DNA of 64,000 nt from JAWQFO01 sp033436665 (GCF_033436665.1 NZ_JAWQFO010000006.1:186001-250000), one strand, 5' to 3'. Shown: positions 34,183-43,848, counted from the stretch's first letter. Notes: generated from the letters alone by a model not told the origin. Program-made: numbers and translations.

Positions 34183-35385
34183 ATGAAGATCACCGGCATC
34201 GAGACCATTCGCATCGAGGAACGTCCTAATCTCCTCTGGGTCGAGGTCCGCACCGACGAGGGCCTGACCGGGCTGGGCGAAACTTTCTTCATTGCCGAGA
34301 CGGTCGAGACCTACCTGCACGAATACGTTGCCCCGCGCGTGATCGGGCGGAACCCGTTGCAGATCGACCTTCTGGCCAGCGATCTCGTGGGCTACCTCGG
34401 GTTCCGCTCGACCGGTGCCGAGGTGCGCGGCAACTCGGCTTTCGACATCGCGCTCTGGGACCTTTTCGGAAAGGTCACCGGGCAACCGGTCGCACAGCTT
34501 CTCGGCGGGTTCAGCCGGCAGGAAATCCGCACGTACAACACCTGTGCCGGCGTCGAGTACATCAAGAAGGCCACCGGCCAGCAATCGGACAATTACGGGG
34601 TCGGCGCCACGACCGAGTACGATGACCTGAACGGCTTTCTGCATCGCGCCGACGAGCTGGCGCAGTCGCTGATGGACGACGGCATCACCGCGATGAAGAT
34701 CTGGCCCTTCGACATGGCCGCCGAAAATTCCCGGGGGCAGTACATTTCGGCCGGCGACATGGCCTGCGCGCTCGAGCCCTTCGAGAAGATCCGTGCGGCG
34801 GTCGGCGACGCGATGGACATCATGGTCGAGTTCCACTCGATGTGGCAGCTGTTGCCGGCGATTCAGATCGCGCGCGAGCTGGCGCAGTTCAAGACCTTCT
34901 GGCACGAGGACCCGATCAAGATGGACAGCCTCGGCTCGCTCCGGCGTTACGCCGAGGCCAGCCGCGCGCCGATCTCGGCCAGCGAGACGCTGGGCAGCCG
35001 CTGGGCGTTCCGCGACCTGCTCGAGACCGGCGCGGCCGGTGTCATCATGCTCGACATCTCTTGGTGCGGCGGCCTGTCCGAGGCGCGCAAGATCGCCAGC
35101 ATGGCCGAGGCCTGGCACCTGCCGGTGGCTCCGCACGACTGCACCGGGCCGGTGGTGCTCTGCGCCAGCACGCATCTGTCCCTCAATGCCCCGAACGCTC
35201 TGGTCCAGGAAAGCGTACGCGCCTTCTACAACACCTGGTACCGCGATCTTGTCACCGCCCTTCCGCAGGTCTCGGGCGGCATGATCACCGTGCCGCCCGG
35301 TCCGGGTCTCGGCATGGATCTCAATCCCGAGCTCGACCGCGCATTCACGGTCCGGCGACGGCAAACGACCGAGGCCGACATCTGA
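34183..35385 (+). CDS. Enolase-superfamily (mandelate racemase subgroup) dehydratase
   Basis: A 400-residue barrel enzyme. Expected acids and bases are seen: MKIWPFD (Lys), VEFHSMW (Glu and His), WHEDPI (Glu), SASETLGS (Glu), APHDCTGPV (His) and LVQESV (Glu). The family removes water from sugar acids or epimerises them. It differs clearly from the galactonate-like enzyme at 30359-31531, so a different sugar acid is likely. Starts 9 bp after the GntR stop. Its partners in the operon (importer, SDR, epimerase) and the divergent lactonase suggest sugar to lactone to acid to keto-deoxy acid. Confidence 0.86.
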   Translation: MKITGIETIRIEERPNLLWVEVRTDEGLTGLGETFFIAETVETYLHEYVAPRVIGRNPLQIDLLASDLVGYLGFRSTGAEVRGNSAFDIALWDLFGKVTGQPVAQLLGGFSRQEIRTYNTCAGVEYIKKATGQQSDNYGVGATTEYDDLNGFLHRADELAQSLMDDGITAMKIWPFDMAAENSRGQYISAGDMACALEPFEKIRAAVGDAMDIMVEFHSMWQLLPAIQIARELAQFKTFWHEDPIKMDSLGSLRRYAEASRAPISASETLGSRWAFRDLLETGAAGVIMLDISWCGGLSEARKIASMAEAWHLPVAPHDCTGPVVLCASTHLSLNAPNALVQESVRAFYNTWYRDLVTALPQVSGGMITVPPGPGLGMDLNPELDRAFTVRRRQTTEADI

Positions 35386-35417
35386 TCGGCCGACATTTCC
35401 ACGGAGGAGGAAACCAC

Positions 35418-36395
35418 ATGAAACGACTGATGACCGCCGGTGTGCTGGCCGCGTCCCTGCTGGGCACCACCACGATCGCCAATGCGCAAGGCATGAACAT
35501 CGTGTTCACGCACCATTCCTCGGCATCGAACCCGTTCTGGCAGGCCGTCAAGAAGGGCTTCGACGATGCCTGCGCCAAGATCGAGGCGAACTGCCAGATG
35601 GTCTTTACCCAGACCGAGGGCGCCATCGACCAGCAGGCGGCGAACATGATGGCCTCGCTCGCCCGCAGCCCCGACGCGCTGCTGACGACGATCGTGGACA
35701 ACAACGCCTTCGACCAGATCATCCAGCAGGCGCGCGACAACGGCACCATCGTCATCGCCACCAACGTCGACGACACCGAAGGTGCAGACGGCAACGCACG
35801 GCAGGCCTTCATCGGGCAGGGCTTCGTTCCGGCAGGCTATGCGCTTGGCAAGAAGATGAGCGAATTCTTCCCCGAGGACGGACCGATCAAGGCGGTGATC
35901 GGCATCTCGGCGCCGGGGCAGAACTGGTCCGAGCAGCGCGGCGCGGGCGTGATCAAGTACCTCGAGGAGTTCAAGGAGGCCAATCCTGATCGCGAGGTCA
36001 CGATCGAACGGCTCGACACCGGCACCGACGGGGCGGTAGTGGCCGAGCGCGTCGGCGCCTACCTCAACGCCAACCCGGACACGACCGTCTATTTCGATAC
36101 CGGTCTGTGGCATGCTTACGTGGCACAGGTTCTTGCCGACCGCGGCGTCGAGCCGGGTTCGGTCCTGATGGGCGGCTTCGACATCGTGGCCGAGGTGCTG
36201 CAGCAGATGGAAGCCGGTTACATCCAGGTGCAGGTCGACCAGCAGCCTTACATGCAGGGCTTCATCCCGGTCATGCAGGCCTATCTTGCCAAGAACTTCG
36301 GTCTTTCGCCCAGCGACGTCGACACCGGGCAGGGTCTTGTCCTGCAGGAAGATGTCGAAGGTCTCTGGGAGCTTGCGAAACAGGGCGTCCGCTAG
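35418..36395 (+). CDS. Sugar ABC transporter substrate-binding protein (FrcB-like)
   Basis: A 325-residue periplasmic binding protein with signal peptide (1 to about 24, ending ANAQG). The ATG at 35418 follows GGAGGAGG; a longer frame begins at 34842 but overlaps the dehydratase in another phase. Type-I sugar-binding fold with FTHHSSASNPFWQAVKKG at the start and GGFDIVAEVLQQME in the second lobe. It is followed by a terminator-like hairpin and then the permease and a single-domain ATPase, the FrcB-C-A order. Confidence 0.92.
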   Translation: MKRLMTAGVLAASLLGTTTIANAQGMNIVFTHHSSASNPFWQAVKKGFDDACAKIEANCQMVFTQTEGAIDQQAANMMASLARSPDALLTTIVDNNAFDQIIQQARDNGTIVIATNVDDTEGADGNARQAFIGQGFVPAGYALGKKMSEFFPEDGPIKAVIGISAPGQNWSEQRGAGVIKYLEEFKEANPDREVTIERLDTGTDGAVVAERVGAYLNANPDTTVYFDTGLWHAYVAQVLADRGVEPGSVLMGGFDIVAEVLQQMEAGYIQVQVDQQPYMQGFIPVMQAYLAKNFGLSPSDVDTGQGLVLQEDVEGLWELAKQGVR

Positions 36396-36413
36396 GCCAC
36401 GCCTTCGGTCCAG

Positions 36414-36446
36414 GGCCCGCCGCGCGGTGCGGCGGGCCGCCTTTTC
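36414..36446 (+). terminator. Intrinsic-terminator-like attenuator after the binding protein
   Basis: GGCCCGCCGC and GCGGCGGGCC form a perfect 10-bp stem with a 5-nt loop (36414-36438), followed by GCCTTTTC. It lies 19 nt after the stop of the binding-protein gene and before the permease start at 36468. Partial termination would raise binding-protein mRNA over permease mRNA. Confidence 0.65.
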
Positions 36447-36467
36447 AGCAGCGCCGACGGGGCCGGG

Positions 36468-37454
36468 ATGAAAAAGACACTCAAGATCTACATGGAAAAG
36501 CCCGAACTTGCCGGGCTAGCGTTTCTCGTCGTGCTCTGCGTGGTATTCCAGGTGCGCTCGGGCGGCGTGTTCCTGAATGCCCAGAACCTGCAGGGCATCC
36601 TCGGCCTGCTGCCCGAGATGGCGCTGGTCTCCATCGGCGTCACGCTGCTGATGATCTGCGGGGAGTTCGACCTCTCGGTCGGCTCGGTCTTCGCGCTGAC
36701 TCCGATGACCATGGCGGTGCTGATCGAAGCCGGCTGGCCGTTCCTTCCCGCCTACGCGCTCGCACTCGGCGTTGCGCTCTGCATCGGCCTCGTGAACGGC
36801 GTGCTGACCGTGCACTTCGCCATCCCCTCGTTCATCACCACGCTCGGCATGCTCTTTGTCGCGCGCTCGATCACGGTCGTGATCTCGGGCGGCTTCCCGC
36901 CGCTCCTGCCGACCGACGCGCTGCCGAAATGGCTTTTCACACAATACGTCGGCCCCGGAGACATGATCCGCATGTCCTTCATATGGTTCGTGGTCGTCGC
37001 GGTGCTTGTCACCCTGCTGCTGGGGCGCACCAACTTCGGCAACTGGGTGCGTGCCACGGGTGGTTTTCTGCCCGCGGCCGAGGCGATGGGCATACCCACA
37101 AAGCGCGTCAAGATCGCCTGCTTCATGCTCTGTTCGCTGCTCGCGGGCTTCGCCGGCTCGATCCAGGTGATGCGCCTCGGCGCGCCGCTGCCCTCGATCG
37201 GCGAGGGCATGGAGCTTCAGGCCGTGGCGGCGGCGGTGATCGGCGGCACCGCGCTGACGGGTGGGATCGGCACGATCTTCGGCGGCATCGTCGGCGCGAT
37301 CCTGATCCGGGTCATCGACAACGGTCTGGTGCTGTCGCAGGTCGACGCCAACTGGTTCAAGATGGCTCTTGGCGCACTGACGGTCATCGCGGTCATCCTC
37401 AACGCCTGGCTGCGCAAGCGCGCCAAGGCGATCCAGGTGGAGACCGGCTCATGA
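36468..37454 (+). CDS. Sugar ABC transporter permease (FrcC/RbsC-like)
   Basis: A 328-residue BPD_transp_2 permease with about ten hydrophobic helices. The family segment VTLLMICGEFDLSVGSVFAL is near residues 62-82 and GGTALTGGIGTIFGGIVGAI near 260-280. The ATG follows a GGGGCCGGG-rich leader after the hairpin. Its stop overlaps the ATPase start by 4 bp. Works with the binding protein at 35418 and the ATPase at 37451. Confidence 0.93.
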   Translation: MKKTLKIYMEKPELAGLAFLVVLCVVFQVRSGGVFLNAQNLQGILGLLPEMALVSIGVTLLMICGEFDLSVGSVFALTPMTMAVLIEAGWPFLPAYALALGVALCIGLVNGVLTVHFAIPSFITTLGMLFVARSITVVISGGFPPLLPTDALPKWLFTQYVGPGDMIRMSFIWFVVVAVLVTLLLGRTNFGNWVRATGGFLPAAEAMGIPTKRVKIACFMLCSLLAGFAGSIQVMRLGAPLPSIGEGMELQAVAAAVIGGTALTGGIGTIFGGIVGAILIRVIDNGLVLSQVDANWFKMALGALTVIAVILNAWLRKRAKAIQVETGS

Positions 37455-38194
37455 GCGACCCCACGGCCGACCCGATCATCCAGGTCCGCGACCTGCACAA
37501 GTGGTACTCGGGCGTGCACGCGCTCAAGGGCGTCACCCTCGACCTCGCGCGCAACGAGACGCTGGGCCTTGTCGGTGACAACGGCGCGGGCAAGTCGACG
37601 CTGATCAACATCCTCTCCGGCACCCAGGCGGCGTCGAGCGGTGAGATCGTGATCGAGGGCAAACCGGTGCACTTCCGGGGTCCGCGCGACGCAATGGATG
37701 CCGGGATCGAAACGATCTACCAGTACAACTCGATGGTTCCGACCATGAGCATCGCGCGCAACATGTTCATCGGACGCGAACCGCTGAAATGGTCGGTCAT
37801 GGGCATCGGCCCGATGGACCGGGCGCGGATGGCCGCCGAAAGCGTGCAGGCCATCGCCGATGTCGATCTGCACCTGCGCTCGCCCGACGCGCTGGTCGGC
37901 GAGCTGTCCGGGGGCCAGAGGCAGGGCGTGGCGATTGCGCGCGCGATGCACTTCAAGTCCAAGGTGATGGTGCTGGACGAGCCGACGAACCACCTCGCGG
38001 TCAAGGAAACCAACAAGGTGATCGGTTTCGTGCGGGGCCTGAAGGAGCTTGGCATCACCGGCATCTTCATCAGCCACAACATCCACCACGTCTTCGAGTG
38101 CTGTGACCGGATCGTCGCCATGGCGCGCGGCGAGATCGTGCTCGACAAGCGCGTCGGCGAGACGTCGATGGACGAGGTGCATGACGTTCTGTGA
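37451..38194 (+). CDS. Sugar ABC transporter single-domain ATPase (FrcA-like)
   Basis: A 247-residue ATPase, half the size of RbsA-type proteins but matching FrcA of fructose importers. Walker A GDNGAGKST is near 42-50, signature LSGGQRQG near 151, and Walker B with LDEPTNHL near 177. All are intact, so this is a natural single domain, not a truncated gene. A longer frame begins at 36107 but overlaps the permease; the real start is the ATG within the permease stop (ATGA). Confidence 0.92.
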   Translation: MSDPTADPIIQVRDLHKWYSGVHALKGVTLDLARNETLGLVGDNGAGKSTLINILSGTQAASSGEIVIEGKPVHFRGPRDAMDAGIETIYQYNSMVPTMSIARNMFIGREPLKWSVMGIGPMDRARMAAESVQAIADVDLHLRSPDALVGELSGGQRQGVAIARAMHFKSKVMVLDEPTNHLAVKETNKVIGFVRGLKELGITGIFISHNIHHVFECCDRIVAMARGEIVLDKRVGETSMDEVHDVL

Positions 38195-38206
38195 CAGGAG
38201 GCAGGC

Positions 38207-38971
38207 ATGACGACACTTGACGGAAGAACTGCGCTGCTGACCGGCGGGCTGGGATCGTTGGGCCGTGCGCAGGCGCAGGCGCTTGCCGCGCAGGGCGCGG
38301 CGGTGACGATCCTCGAACATCCCGAGGTCGCGGACGGCACGGCGCGGGCCGAGGCGCTCGGCGCGCGTTTCCTGCCCTGCGATCTCAACGATCTCGGCCG
38401 CGCTCAGGACACCGTGCAAGCAGCGGCGGACGCGGCGGGCGGCATCGACATCCTGATTAACAACGCCGCGTTGATCATCAACCGGCCCTACGACCGGTTC
38501 AGCCTCGACGAATACGAGGACCAGATCCGCGTCAACTCGTCGGCGGCCTATGCGCTGAGCTGCATCTGCGCCGCCGCGATGAAAGACAAGGGCTGGGGCC
38601 GCATCGTCAATTTCACCTCGGTCACGCTAAAGGGCATGATCGACGGCTACGTGCCCTACATCGCCTCGAAGGGCGCGATGCTGGGGCTGACGGTCAGCCT
38701 CGCGCGCGAGCTTGGACCGCACGGCATCACCGTCAACGCCGTCGCCCCCGGTGCGGTGGTGTCCGAGGCCGAGGCGCGCGTTTTCGGTGAGGCGGCACAG
38801 GAATATTCCGACTGGGTGCTCGAACAGCAATGCCTCAAGACCCGCATCCAGCCCGAGGACATCGCAGATCTCGTGGCCTTCCTGGTGTCGCCCGCAGCCG
38901 GCCTGATCACCGGGCAGAACATCGGCATCGACGGAGGATGGATGGGTGGCAAGGCTCCTGGAACTGAGTGA
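38207..38971 (+). CDS. Short-chain dehydrogenase/reductase
   Basis: A 254-residue classical SDR. TGGLGSLG (13-20) for the cofactor, NNAA near 86, and Ser plus Y-I-A-S-K in VTLKGM...PYIASKG give the active site. A GACAGGAGG ribosome site precedes the ATG. Probably an NAD(P) sugar dehydrogenase working before the lactonase, or on a keto-deoxy product after the dehydratase. The final 26 bp overlap the aldose epimerase start. Confidence 0.88.
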   Translation: MTTLDGRTALLTGGLGSLGRAQAQALAAQGAAVTILEHPEVADGTARAEALGARFLPCDLNDLGRAQDTVQAAADAAGGIDILINNAALIINRPYDRFSLDEYEDQIRVNSSAAYALSCICAAAMKDKGWGRIVNFTSVTLKGMIDGYVPYIASKGAMLGLTVSLARELGPHGITVNAVAPGAVVSEAEARVFGEAAQEYSDWVLEQQCLKTRIQPEDIADLVAFLVSPAAGLITGQNIGIDGGWMGGKAPGTE

Positions 38972-39812
38972 CGGTCGTAGCCGGGTCAGCCTTGCCCCCG
39001 GCATGGGCGGTGGCATTGCCCGGTTCGATGCGCTGACCTCGGGCGGTCCGGTCCCCGTGCTGCGCGCCTGGGACGGCAGCGCGGCCCCCTTTGCGCTGGC
39101 CTGCAACGTGCTGGCGCCGTTCTCGAACCGGGTTTCCGGAGGCGGGTTCACCTTCGAGGGCGTGTTCCACCCCCTGCCCTGCAACCTCGACGGAGAGGGC
39201 TTTCCGATCCACGGCGATGCCTTTCAGCGCGTATGGGCGGTCGAGCAGGAGGCGCCCACCCACGCCGTCCTGACCCTGACGAGCGCGGGGATCGGCCCGT
39301 TCCGCTATGACGCACGGCTCGACTATCGCCTCGATGCCGGATCTTTGGGGACAACCCTCACGATCACCAACAGCGGGCCGCGCCTGCCTTTCGGCGGTGG
39401 CTTTCACCCCTGGTTTCCGCGTCGCGCCAGCACCAGGCTCTGCTTTGCGGCCGAGGGGGCTTGGCTCGAGGACGACCGCCACCTGCCGACCGCGCACCGC
39501 AGCCTCGCAGAGCTGCCGCAGTGGAATTTCTCCGATCCGCAACCCCTGCCCGACACCTGGATCAACAACGCCTTCACCGGCTGGTCCGGCACGGCGCGGA
39601 TCGACCAGCCCGACCTCGGGCTTGCCGTCGAGATTGTCACCGATGGGCTCGACACGGCGATCGTCTACGCGCCGTCGCCCGAGGCTGCGTTCTTCTGCTT
39701 CGAGCCGGTCAGCCACGCGGTGGACGCCGCGAACCAGCCCGGCCAGCCGGGGCTGATCCCGCTCGAAACCGGGCAGTCGCTGGTGCTTTCCATGTCGATC
39801 GGCTGGCGCTGA
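38946..39812 (+). CDS. Aldose 1-epimerase family protein
   Basis: A 288-residue beta-sandwich galactose mutarotase-like protein. The conserved His pair is in GFPIHGDAF (near 80) and GGFHPWF (near 151), and a C-terminal Glu (CFEPVSHAVDA) near 255 fits the catalytic acid. The start is a GTG at 38946; GGAGG lies 8 nt upstream inside the SDR gene. It would equilibrate sugar anomers for the dehydrogenase. Last gene of the operon. It meets the convergent dehydrogenase gene with no gap. Confidence 0.88.
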   Translation: MARLLELSDGRSRVSLAPGMGGGIARFDALTSGGPVPVLRAWDGSAAPFALACNVLAPFSNRVSGGGFTFEGVFHPLPCNLDGEGFPIHGDAFQRVWAVEQEAPTHAVLTLTSAGIGPFRYDARLDYRLDAGSLGTTLTITNSGPRLPFGGGFHPWFPRRASTRLCFAAEGAWLEDDRHLPTAHRSLAELPQWNFSDPQPLPDTWINNAFTGWSGTARIDQPDLGLAVEIVTDGLDTAIVYAPSPEAAFFCFEPVSHAVDAANQPGQPGLIPLETGQSLVLSMSIGWR

Positions 39813-40811
39813 TCAGAGACCGGCCCCGAAACCGTTCAACGTCTCGATCAGAGCCGCATCGACCGTCACCCCGTCGCGCTCTGCCGCTGCGCGGTTGTCG
39901 TGCCGTCGGTCGCCCGGCACGCGGGTTCCCGCCTCGCGCGTCATCTCGGCCAGCATCCCGTCGAGCCGTTCCGCGAAATCCGGCCGCCCCAGCCCGTCGG
40001 GTCGGATCGCGATCAGGGTCTGGCCCAACCGCGGCGGCCCGCCGGCGTCGTCACCCAATGACGAGGCCTCGTGCGACCAGTTAGACCGCGTCAGCCCCGC
40101 GCTCAGCACCTCGACCATCAGCGCAAGCGCCGCGCCCTTGTGCCCGCCCGCCGGCGCGATTGACCCCGCCATGCCCTCGGTTGGGTCCGTCGTCGGGCGG
40201 CCCTCCGGGTCGAGCGCCCAGGTGTCGGGGATCTGTTCGCCCGCGGCCGCGGCATTGGCGATGTTCACGAAGGCGGTGGCCGAGGACGAGCTGTCGATGA
40301 TCAGCGGCGCGCCCGCGCGCGGGGCCGCGAAGGACCACGGGTTGGTGCCGAAGAACGGCTCTCGGCCGCCCCAGGGCGCCATCGTCGACGAGGCGTTGGC
40401 CGTCATCAGCCCGATCAGGCCATGCTGCGCCAGACGCCCGGTGAAGTAGCCCAGCACGCCGCAGGCATAAGCGTTCTCGATCCCCATCAGCGCGATACCC
40501 TGGCGGCGAGCGGCTTCGATCAGCACTTTCTCGCCCGCGTCATAGGCCGCATGAGCAAAGCCGCCGGCAGCATCCACGCCGACCAGCCCGGGCATCGGCG
40601 TCGACAGCACCGGCAGCGCGTCGCCGACAATCTTCCCGACCTTCAGGTGCCCGCAGTAGTACGGCAGGTAGCCCAGCCCGATACCGCGCGTACCCTCGGC
40701 CTCGGCGTCGCGGATCGACGCCGCCACGCTCACCGCCTGATCATCGCTTGCACCGCAGGACGTCAGCGCCGCGTGGCTTGCACCCTCCACCTGATCCAGT
40801 GTCAATCGCAT
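39813..40811 (-). CDS. Ldh2-family malate/lactate/ureidoglycolate-type dehydrogenase
   Basis: A 332-residue NAD(P)-dependent 2-hydroxyacid or imino-acid oxidoreductase of the malate/L-lactate dehydrogenase-2 family. The start at 40811 is used because the protein then opens LTLDQVEGASHAAL as expected for the family; the frame to 40907 overlaps the upstream gene. Visible hallmarks are NPWSFAAPRAG, IDSSSSATAFVNI and APAGGHKGAALALMVEVL with its His. Last gene of the operon led by the CuyA-like enzyme. Candidates are lactate, malate, sugar-acid or delta-1-piperideine/pyrroline substrates. Confidence 0.88.
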   Translation of the reverse strand: MRLTLDQVEGASHAALTSCGASDDQAVSVAASIRDAEAEGTRGIGLGYLPYYCGHLKVGKIVGDALPVLSTPMPGLVGVDAAGGFAHAAYDAGEKVLIEAARRQGIALMGIENAYACGVLGYFTGRLAQHGLIGLMTANASSTMAPWGGREPFFGTNPWSFAAPRAGAPLIIDSSSSATAFVNIANAAAAGEQIPDTWALDPEGRPTTDPTEGMAGSIAPAGGHKGAALALMVEVLSAGLTRSNWSHEASSLGDDAGGPPRLGQTLIAIRPDGLGRPDFAERLDGMLAEMTREAGTRVPGDRRHDNRAAAERDGVTVDAALIETLNGFGAGL

Positions 40812-40822
40812 CTCCCGCTCCT

Positions 40823-41995
40823 TCACGACTTGCGGAAATCCGTGCCGTAGCCCGCGGCCTTCCCGCCCGAGGGAAAAGCCCCTTCGTCGAGAAAGCGCCG
40901 GTGACACCGCACCAGCGCCTTCGGGTCGAGCACCACGCCAAGCCCGGGCCCGTCCGGCAGCGGTGTCACGCCGTTCTTCAGCGCATGCGGCCCGCCTTCG
41001 ATCACGTCGTCTGCATACCAGCGCAGCAGGGTCTGGCTGATACCGTGGACGTGACCAAGCGCCGCCGTCAGGTGCAGGTAGGCCGCCGAGGCGATGCCGG
41101 TCTCGCCGGAATGAAACCGGAACCCCACCCCCATCTCGGCGCAGGCGGCGATGAAGGCCACCGTTCCTGCAATACCGCCATGCTCGTTGACATTCGTCAC
41201 GATCGCGTCCGGCGCCCCCAGTGCCACGGCCTTCGGCAGGTCGATGCGGTGGCTCGAGAAGGACATCGGGACATGCGCACGCAGCGCCGCCATCTCCTCG
41301 TAGCTTTCGCAGGGCTCCTCGAACCAGGCGATGTCGAACGCGGCGAGTTTTGCCAGCGCCCGGCGCGCGGTCGGCAGGCTCCAGGTTCCGTTGGCGTCGA
41401 GCCGCAGCTCGCGGTCACCGATGGCATCGCGCACGGCCCGCACCATCTCGATCTCCTCGGCCAGAGACACAGTGCCGACCTTGCCCTCGAAGACCTGCGC
41501 GCCGTGGTCCGCCAACATCTGCTCGCAATAGCGCGCCACGTCCGACGGGCTCGCTTCGCCCGGCTCGTCCGGTCCGGCGAGACGGTAGCTGAAATACTCC
41601 GTCTGAGGGATCTCGCTGCGCAGGGCGCCGCCCAGCAGCGCGCTGAGACTGCGGCCTTCGGTCTTGCCGCGCGCGTCCCACATCGCCATTTCGATGCCGC
41701 CGAAGACCCGTTTTGCCGCCGTCACGTCGCCCCAGGGCGTGTAGGCCATCGCCGGCACCAGCCGGGCGCGCGCGGCGTTGATGTCGCGCACGTCGTGACC
41801 CACCAGCGCCGCACCCATCGCCGCGACGTCGGCCGCGCGGTCCCCGTCGGCGCATTCGCCCAGACCCTCGACGCCATCCTCGGTGGTCAGGATCACGACG
41901 GTTTTGGTCAGCGAGGCGATCGAGCCGTAGCTGAAACGATAGGGCGCGCGGAACGGGATGTTGACGGGCAGCGCCCGGATGTCGCGTATCTTCAT
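40823..41995 (-). CDS. Enolase-superfamily enzyme, glucarate dehydratase-like subgroup
   Basis: A 390-residue barrel protein. Metal and catalytic residues: EGKVG (Lys), RLDANGTW (Asp), WFEEPCE (Glu), SSHRIDL (Asp), and a late FHSGETGIAS (His), which resembles the His-Asp arrangement of glucarate dehydratases rather than the Lys base of muconate enzymes. Only one Lys of the usual K-x-K pair is evident. It may dehydrate or racemise an acid sugar or amino-acid derivative. It lies 11 bp upstream of the Ldh2 gene and 70 bp downstream of a peptide-type binding protein. Confidence 0.82.
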   Translation of the reverse strand: MKIRDIRALPVNIPFRAPYRFSYGSIASLTKTVVILTTEDGVEGLGECADGDRAADVAAMGAALVGHDVRDINAARARLVPAMAYTPWGDVTAAKRVFGGIEMAMWDARGKTEGRSLSALLGGALRSEIPQTEYFSYRLAGPDEPGEASPSDVARYCEQMLADHGAQVFEGKVGTVSLAEEIEMVRAVRDAIGDRELRLDANGTWSLPTARRALAKLAAFDIAWFEEPCESYEEMAALRAHVPMSFSSHRIDLPKAVALGAPDAIVTNVNEHGGIAGTVAFIAACAEMGVGFRFHSGETGIASAAYLHLTAALGHVHGISQTLLRWYADDVIEGGPHALKNGVTPLPDGPGLGVVLDPKALVRCHRRFLDEGAFPSGGKAAGYGTDFRKS

Positions 41996-42065
41996 CGCAT
42001 GGCGGTCGTTCGGGGCGAGGTAACCGCCCCGGCGCGAAACGGCGCCGGGACGGTGCGGTGTCGGG

Positions 42066-43682
42066 TCAGCCTTCCAGCCAGACCTTCTCCAGGTGCATCT
42101 CGCGCAGCGGGTGACGGTTGTAGTTCTTCACCCGCGCCGTGTGGTGCATGGCAAGCTCGCGCCAATAGGCCTGCACGATCACGCCGCTGTCCTGCAGCAT
42201 CTTTTCGAGCTCCTCCATCAGCGGCCGGCGCTGGTCGGGGTCAAAGATCCCCAACGCCTCCGAGAGCTTGGCGTCGAAGTCGGGATTGCTGTAGCCGGTC
42301 TCGTTCCAGGCCTCGCCGGACTTGTAGGCCACGGCATAGACCTGCACGCCCAGGGGCCGTCCGCCCCAGGATGTGGTCGAGAATGGATACTTGGTCCAGT
42401 CGTTCCAGAACGTGGCGCCCGGCAGCGTCTGGCGCGTGATCTCGAAGCCGGCGTCGCGTAGCTGTGCCGCGACGGTGTCGGCGAAGTCGCGCAGCTCGCC
42501 GTCGTCGATCGAAATCAGCTCGATCTCGCCCGAGACGCCGGAGGCTTCGCGCAATTCACTGGCCTTCTCGGGATCGTGCGGCGGGCGCGGCACTTCGGCA
42601 TACTCGGGATGCACCGGAGCGACGTGGTGGTTGTCCGCCGTGGTCCCCAGCCCCGCGATCGCCAGTTCGAGGCAGACCGCATTGTCGACGGCCAGCTGCA
42701 CCGCGTTGCGCAGGTCCTTGTTGTCGAAGGGCGGCGCGTTGACGTTCATCCGCGCCACCGCCGTCGTCGCGGTCAGGGCCACGGCGCGCTCGAGACCCAT
42801 CGAGTTGAACAGCTCTTCCGAGTTGCTCTGGGTTTCGTCGTTCATGTCGATCTCTTCGGCATCGAAGGACGCGGCAAAGGCGGTGTCGTCGTTGCCGAGG
42901 TCTATGAACTCGATTCCGTCGAGATAGACCTCGCCGCCCCACCACTTGCCGTCCTCGCGGCGCTTCAGGACCGCCTTGTCGCCGACGGCGAAGGACACCA
43001 GTTCGAACCCGCCGGTCCCGATCGGCGCGTCCTGCAACTGTCCGCCGAAGGTCTGGTGGACGCAGAGCGCCGGATAATCACCGAAAGACGGGATCAGCGA
43101 GATATCGGGGGTGAAGAGGTTAAGCTGCACGGTAAAGTCGTCGATCTTCTCGACCGCACCCTCGGCAGCCTCGGCGGCGTCGCCTTCGCGCAGCGCCACA
43201 AGCCGTGCGGCCATCGAGTTGCCCTCGACGGTGCTGTCGGCCATCCGGCGGATGTTGAAAACCACATCGTCGGCCGTGAAGGAATCGCCGTTATTCCAGA
43301 CTGCGTCGCGCCGTACGTTCAGGGTGTAGGTCTTGGCGTCGTCGCTGACCTCCCAGCTTTCCAGCAGCGACGGGCTGAACGAGCCGTCGGGCTCCCAGCG
43401 CACCAACGGTTCGCAGAACTGCCGTGCCACGTTGGACTTCTGCGGCCAGTCGTAGGTGCGCGGATCGTTGATGTCGAGGATCTGCTGGCCGATGCGCAGC
43501 ACACCGCCCGTCTGCGGCTCTTGCGCGGCGGCGGCCCCCGGGGTCAGCGCCCCGATCATCCCGCCTGCCACCGGTGCGGCAACGCCGAGGATGCTGGCCA
43601 GCGCCATGAACTCGCGCCGGTCGAGTCGGCCTGCGTTGACGTCGCGGGCCATTTTGGCGATCTGTCTTTCCCTGTTGGTCAT
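42066..43682 (-). CDS. ABC transporter substrate-binding protein, family 5 (peptide/nickel type)
   Basis: A 538-residue solute-binding protein family 5 member. The N-terminus has a twin-arginine-like signal (LDRREFMALASILGVA, Arg pair near 22-23) and a cleavage region near AAAAQ. Mature motifs include YTLNVRRDAVWNNGDSFTADDV near 120. It has no permease genes of its own side, but a full peptide-type ABC operon starts 1.4 kb away in the opposite direction with its own binding protein. The two binding proteins may share those permeases. GGGGAGA ribosome site. Confidence 0.9.
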   Translation of the reverse strand: MTNRERQIAKMARDVNAGRLDRREFMALASILGVAAPVAGGMIGALTPGAAAAQEPQTGGVLRIGQQILDINDPRTYDWPQKSNVARQFCEPLVRWEPDGSFSPSLLESWEVSDDAKTYTLNVRRDAVWNNGDSFTADDVVFNIRRMADSTVEGNSMAARLVALREGDAAEAAEGAVEKIDDFTVQLNLFTPDISLIPSFGDYPALCVHQTFGGQLQDAPIGTGGFELVSFAVGDKAVLKRREDGKWWGGEVYLDGIEFIDLGNDDTAFAASFDAEEIDMNDETQSNSEELFNSMGLERAVALTATTAVARMNVNAPPFDNKDLRNAVQLAVDNAVCLELAIAGLGTTADNHHVAPVHPEYAEVPRPPHDPEKASELREASGVSGEIELISIDDGELRDFADTVAAQLRDAGFEITRQTLPGATFWNDWTKYPFSTTSWGGRPLGVQVYAVAYKSGEAWNETGYSNPDFDAKLSEALGIFDPDQRRPLMEELEKMLQDSGVIVQAYWRELAMHHTARVKNYNRHPLREMHLEKVWLEG

Positions 43683-43782
43683 GTCTCGTCTCCCCTTGAA
43701 ATGCCGTGACCCTTCGGGCCACGCGCGTCTGCGAAACCTTGAGTAGAAGGATAGTACGCCAACGGCCCGCCGCCCAATTCCG

Positions 43783-43799
43783 AACGCAAAAAATGCGTT
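43783..43799. promoter_or_regulatory. Inverted repeat upstream of the family-5 binding protein
   Basis: AACGCA-AAAAA-TGCGTT, a perfect 6-bp dyad around an A-run, in the 166-bp gap between the CuyA-like gene and the binding-protein gene. Could be an operator or a weak hairpin; no decision possible. Confidence 0.35.
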
Positions 43800-43848
43800 T
43801 CAGGCGCCAATTCCTCCGTCACGCCCGACCTTCGAGCACACCGCGTCA

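Noticed and set aside
37451..38194. Single-domain sugar ATPase considered as a truncated RbsA
   Set aside because: All nucleotide-binding motifs are intact and FrcA-type importers normally have a single domain; no remnant of a second domain follows.
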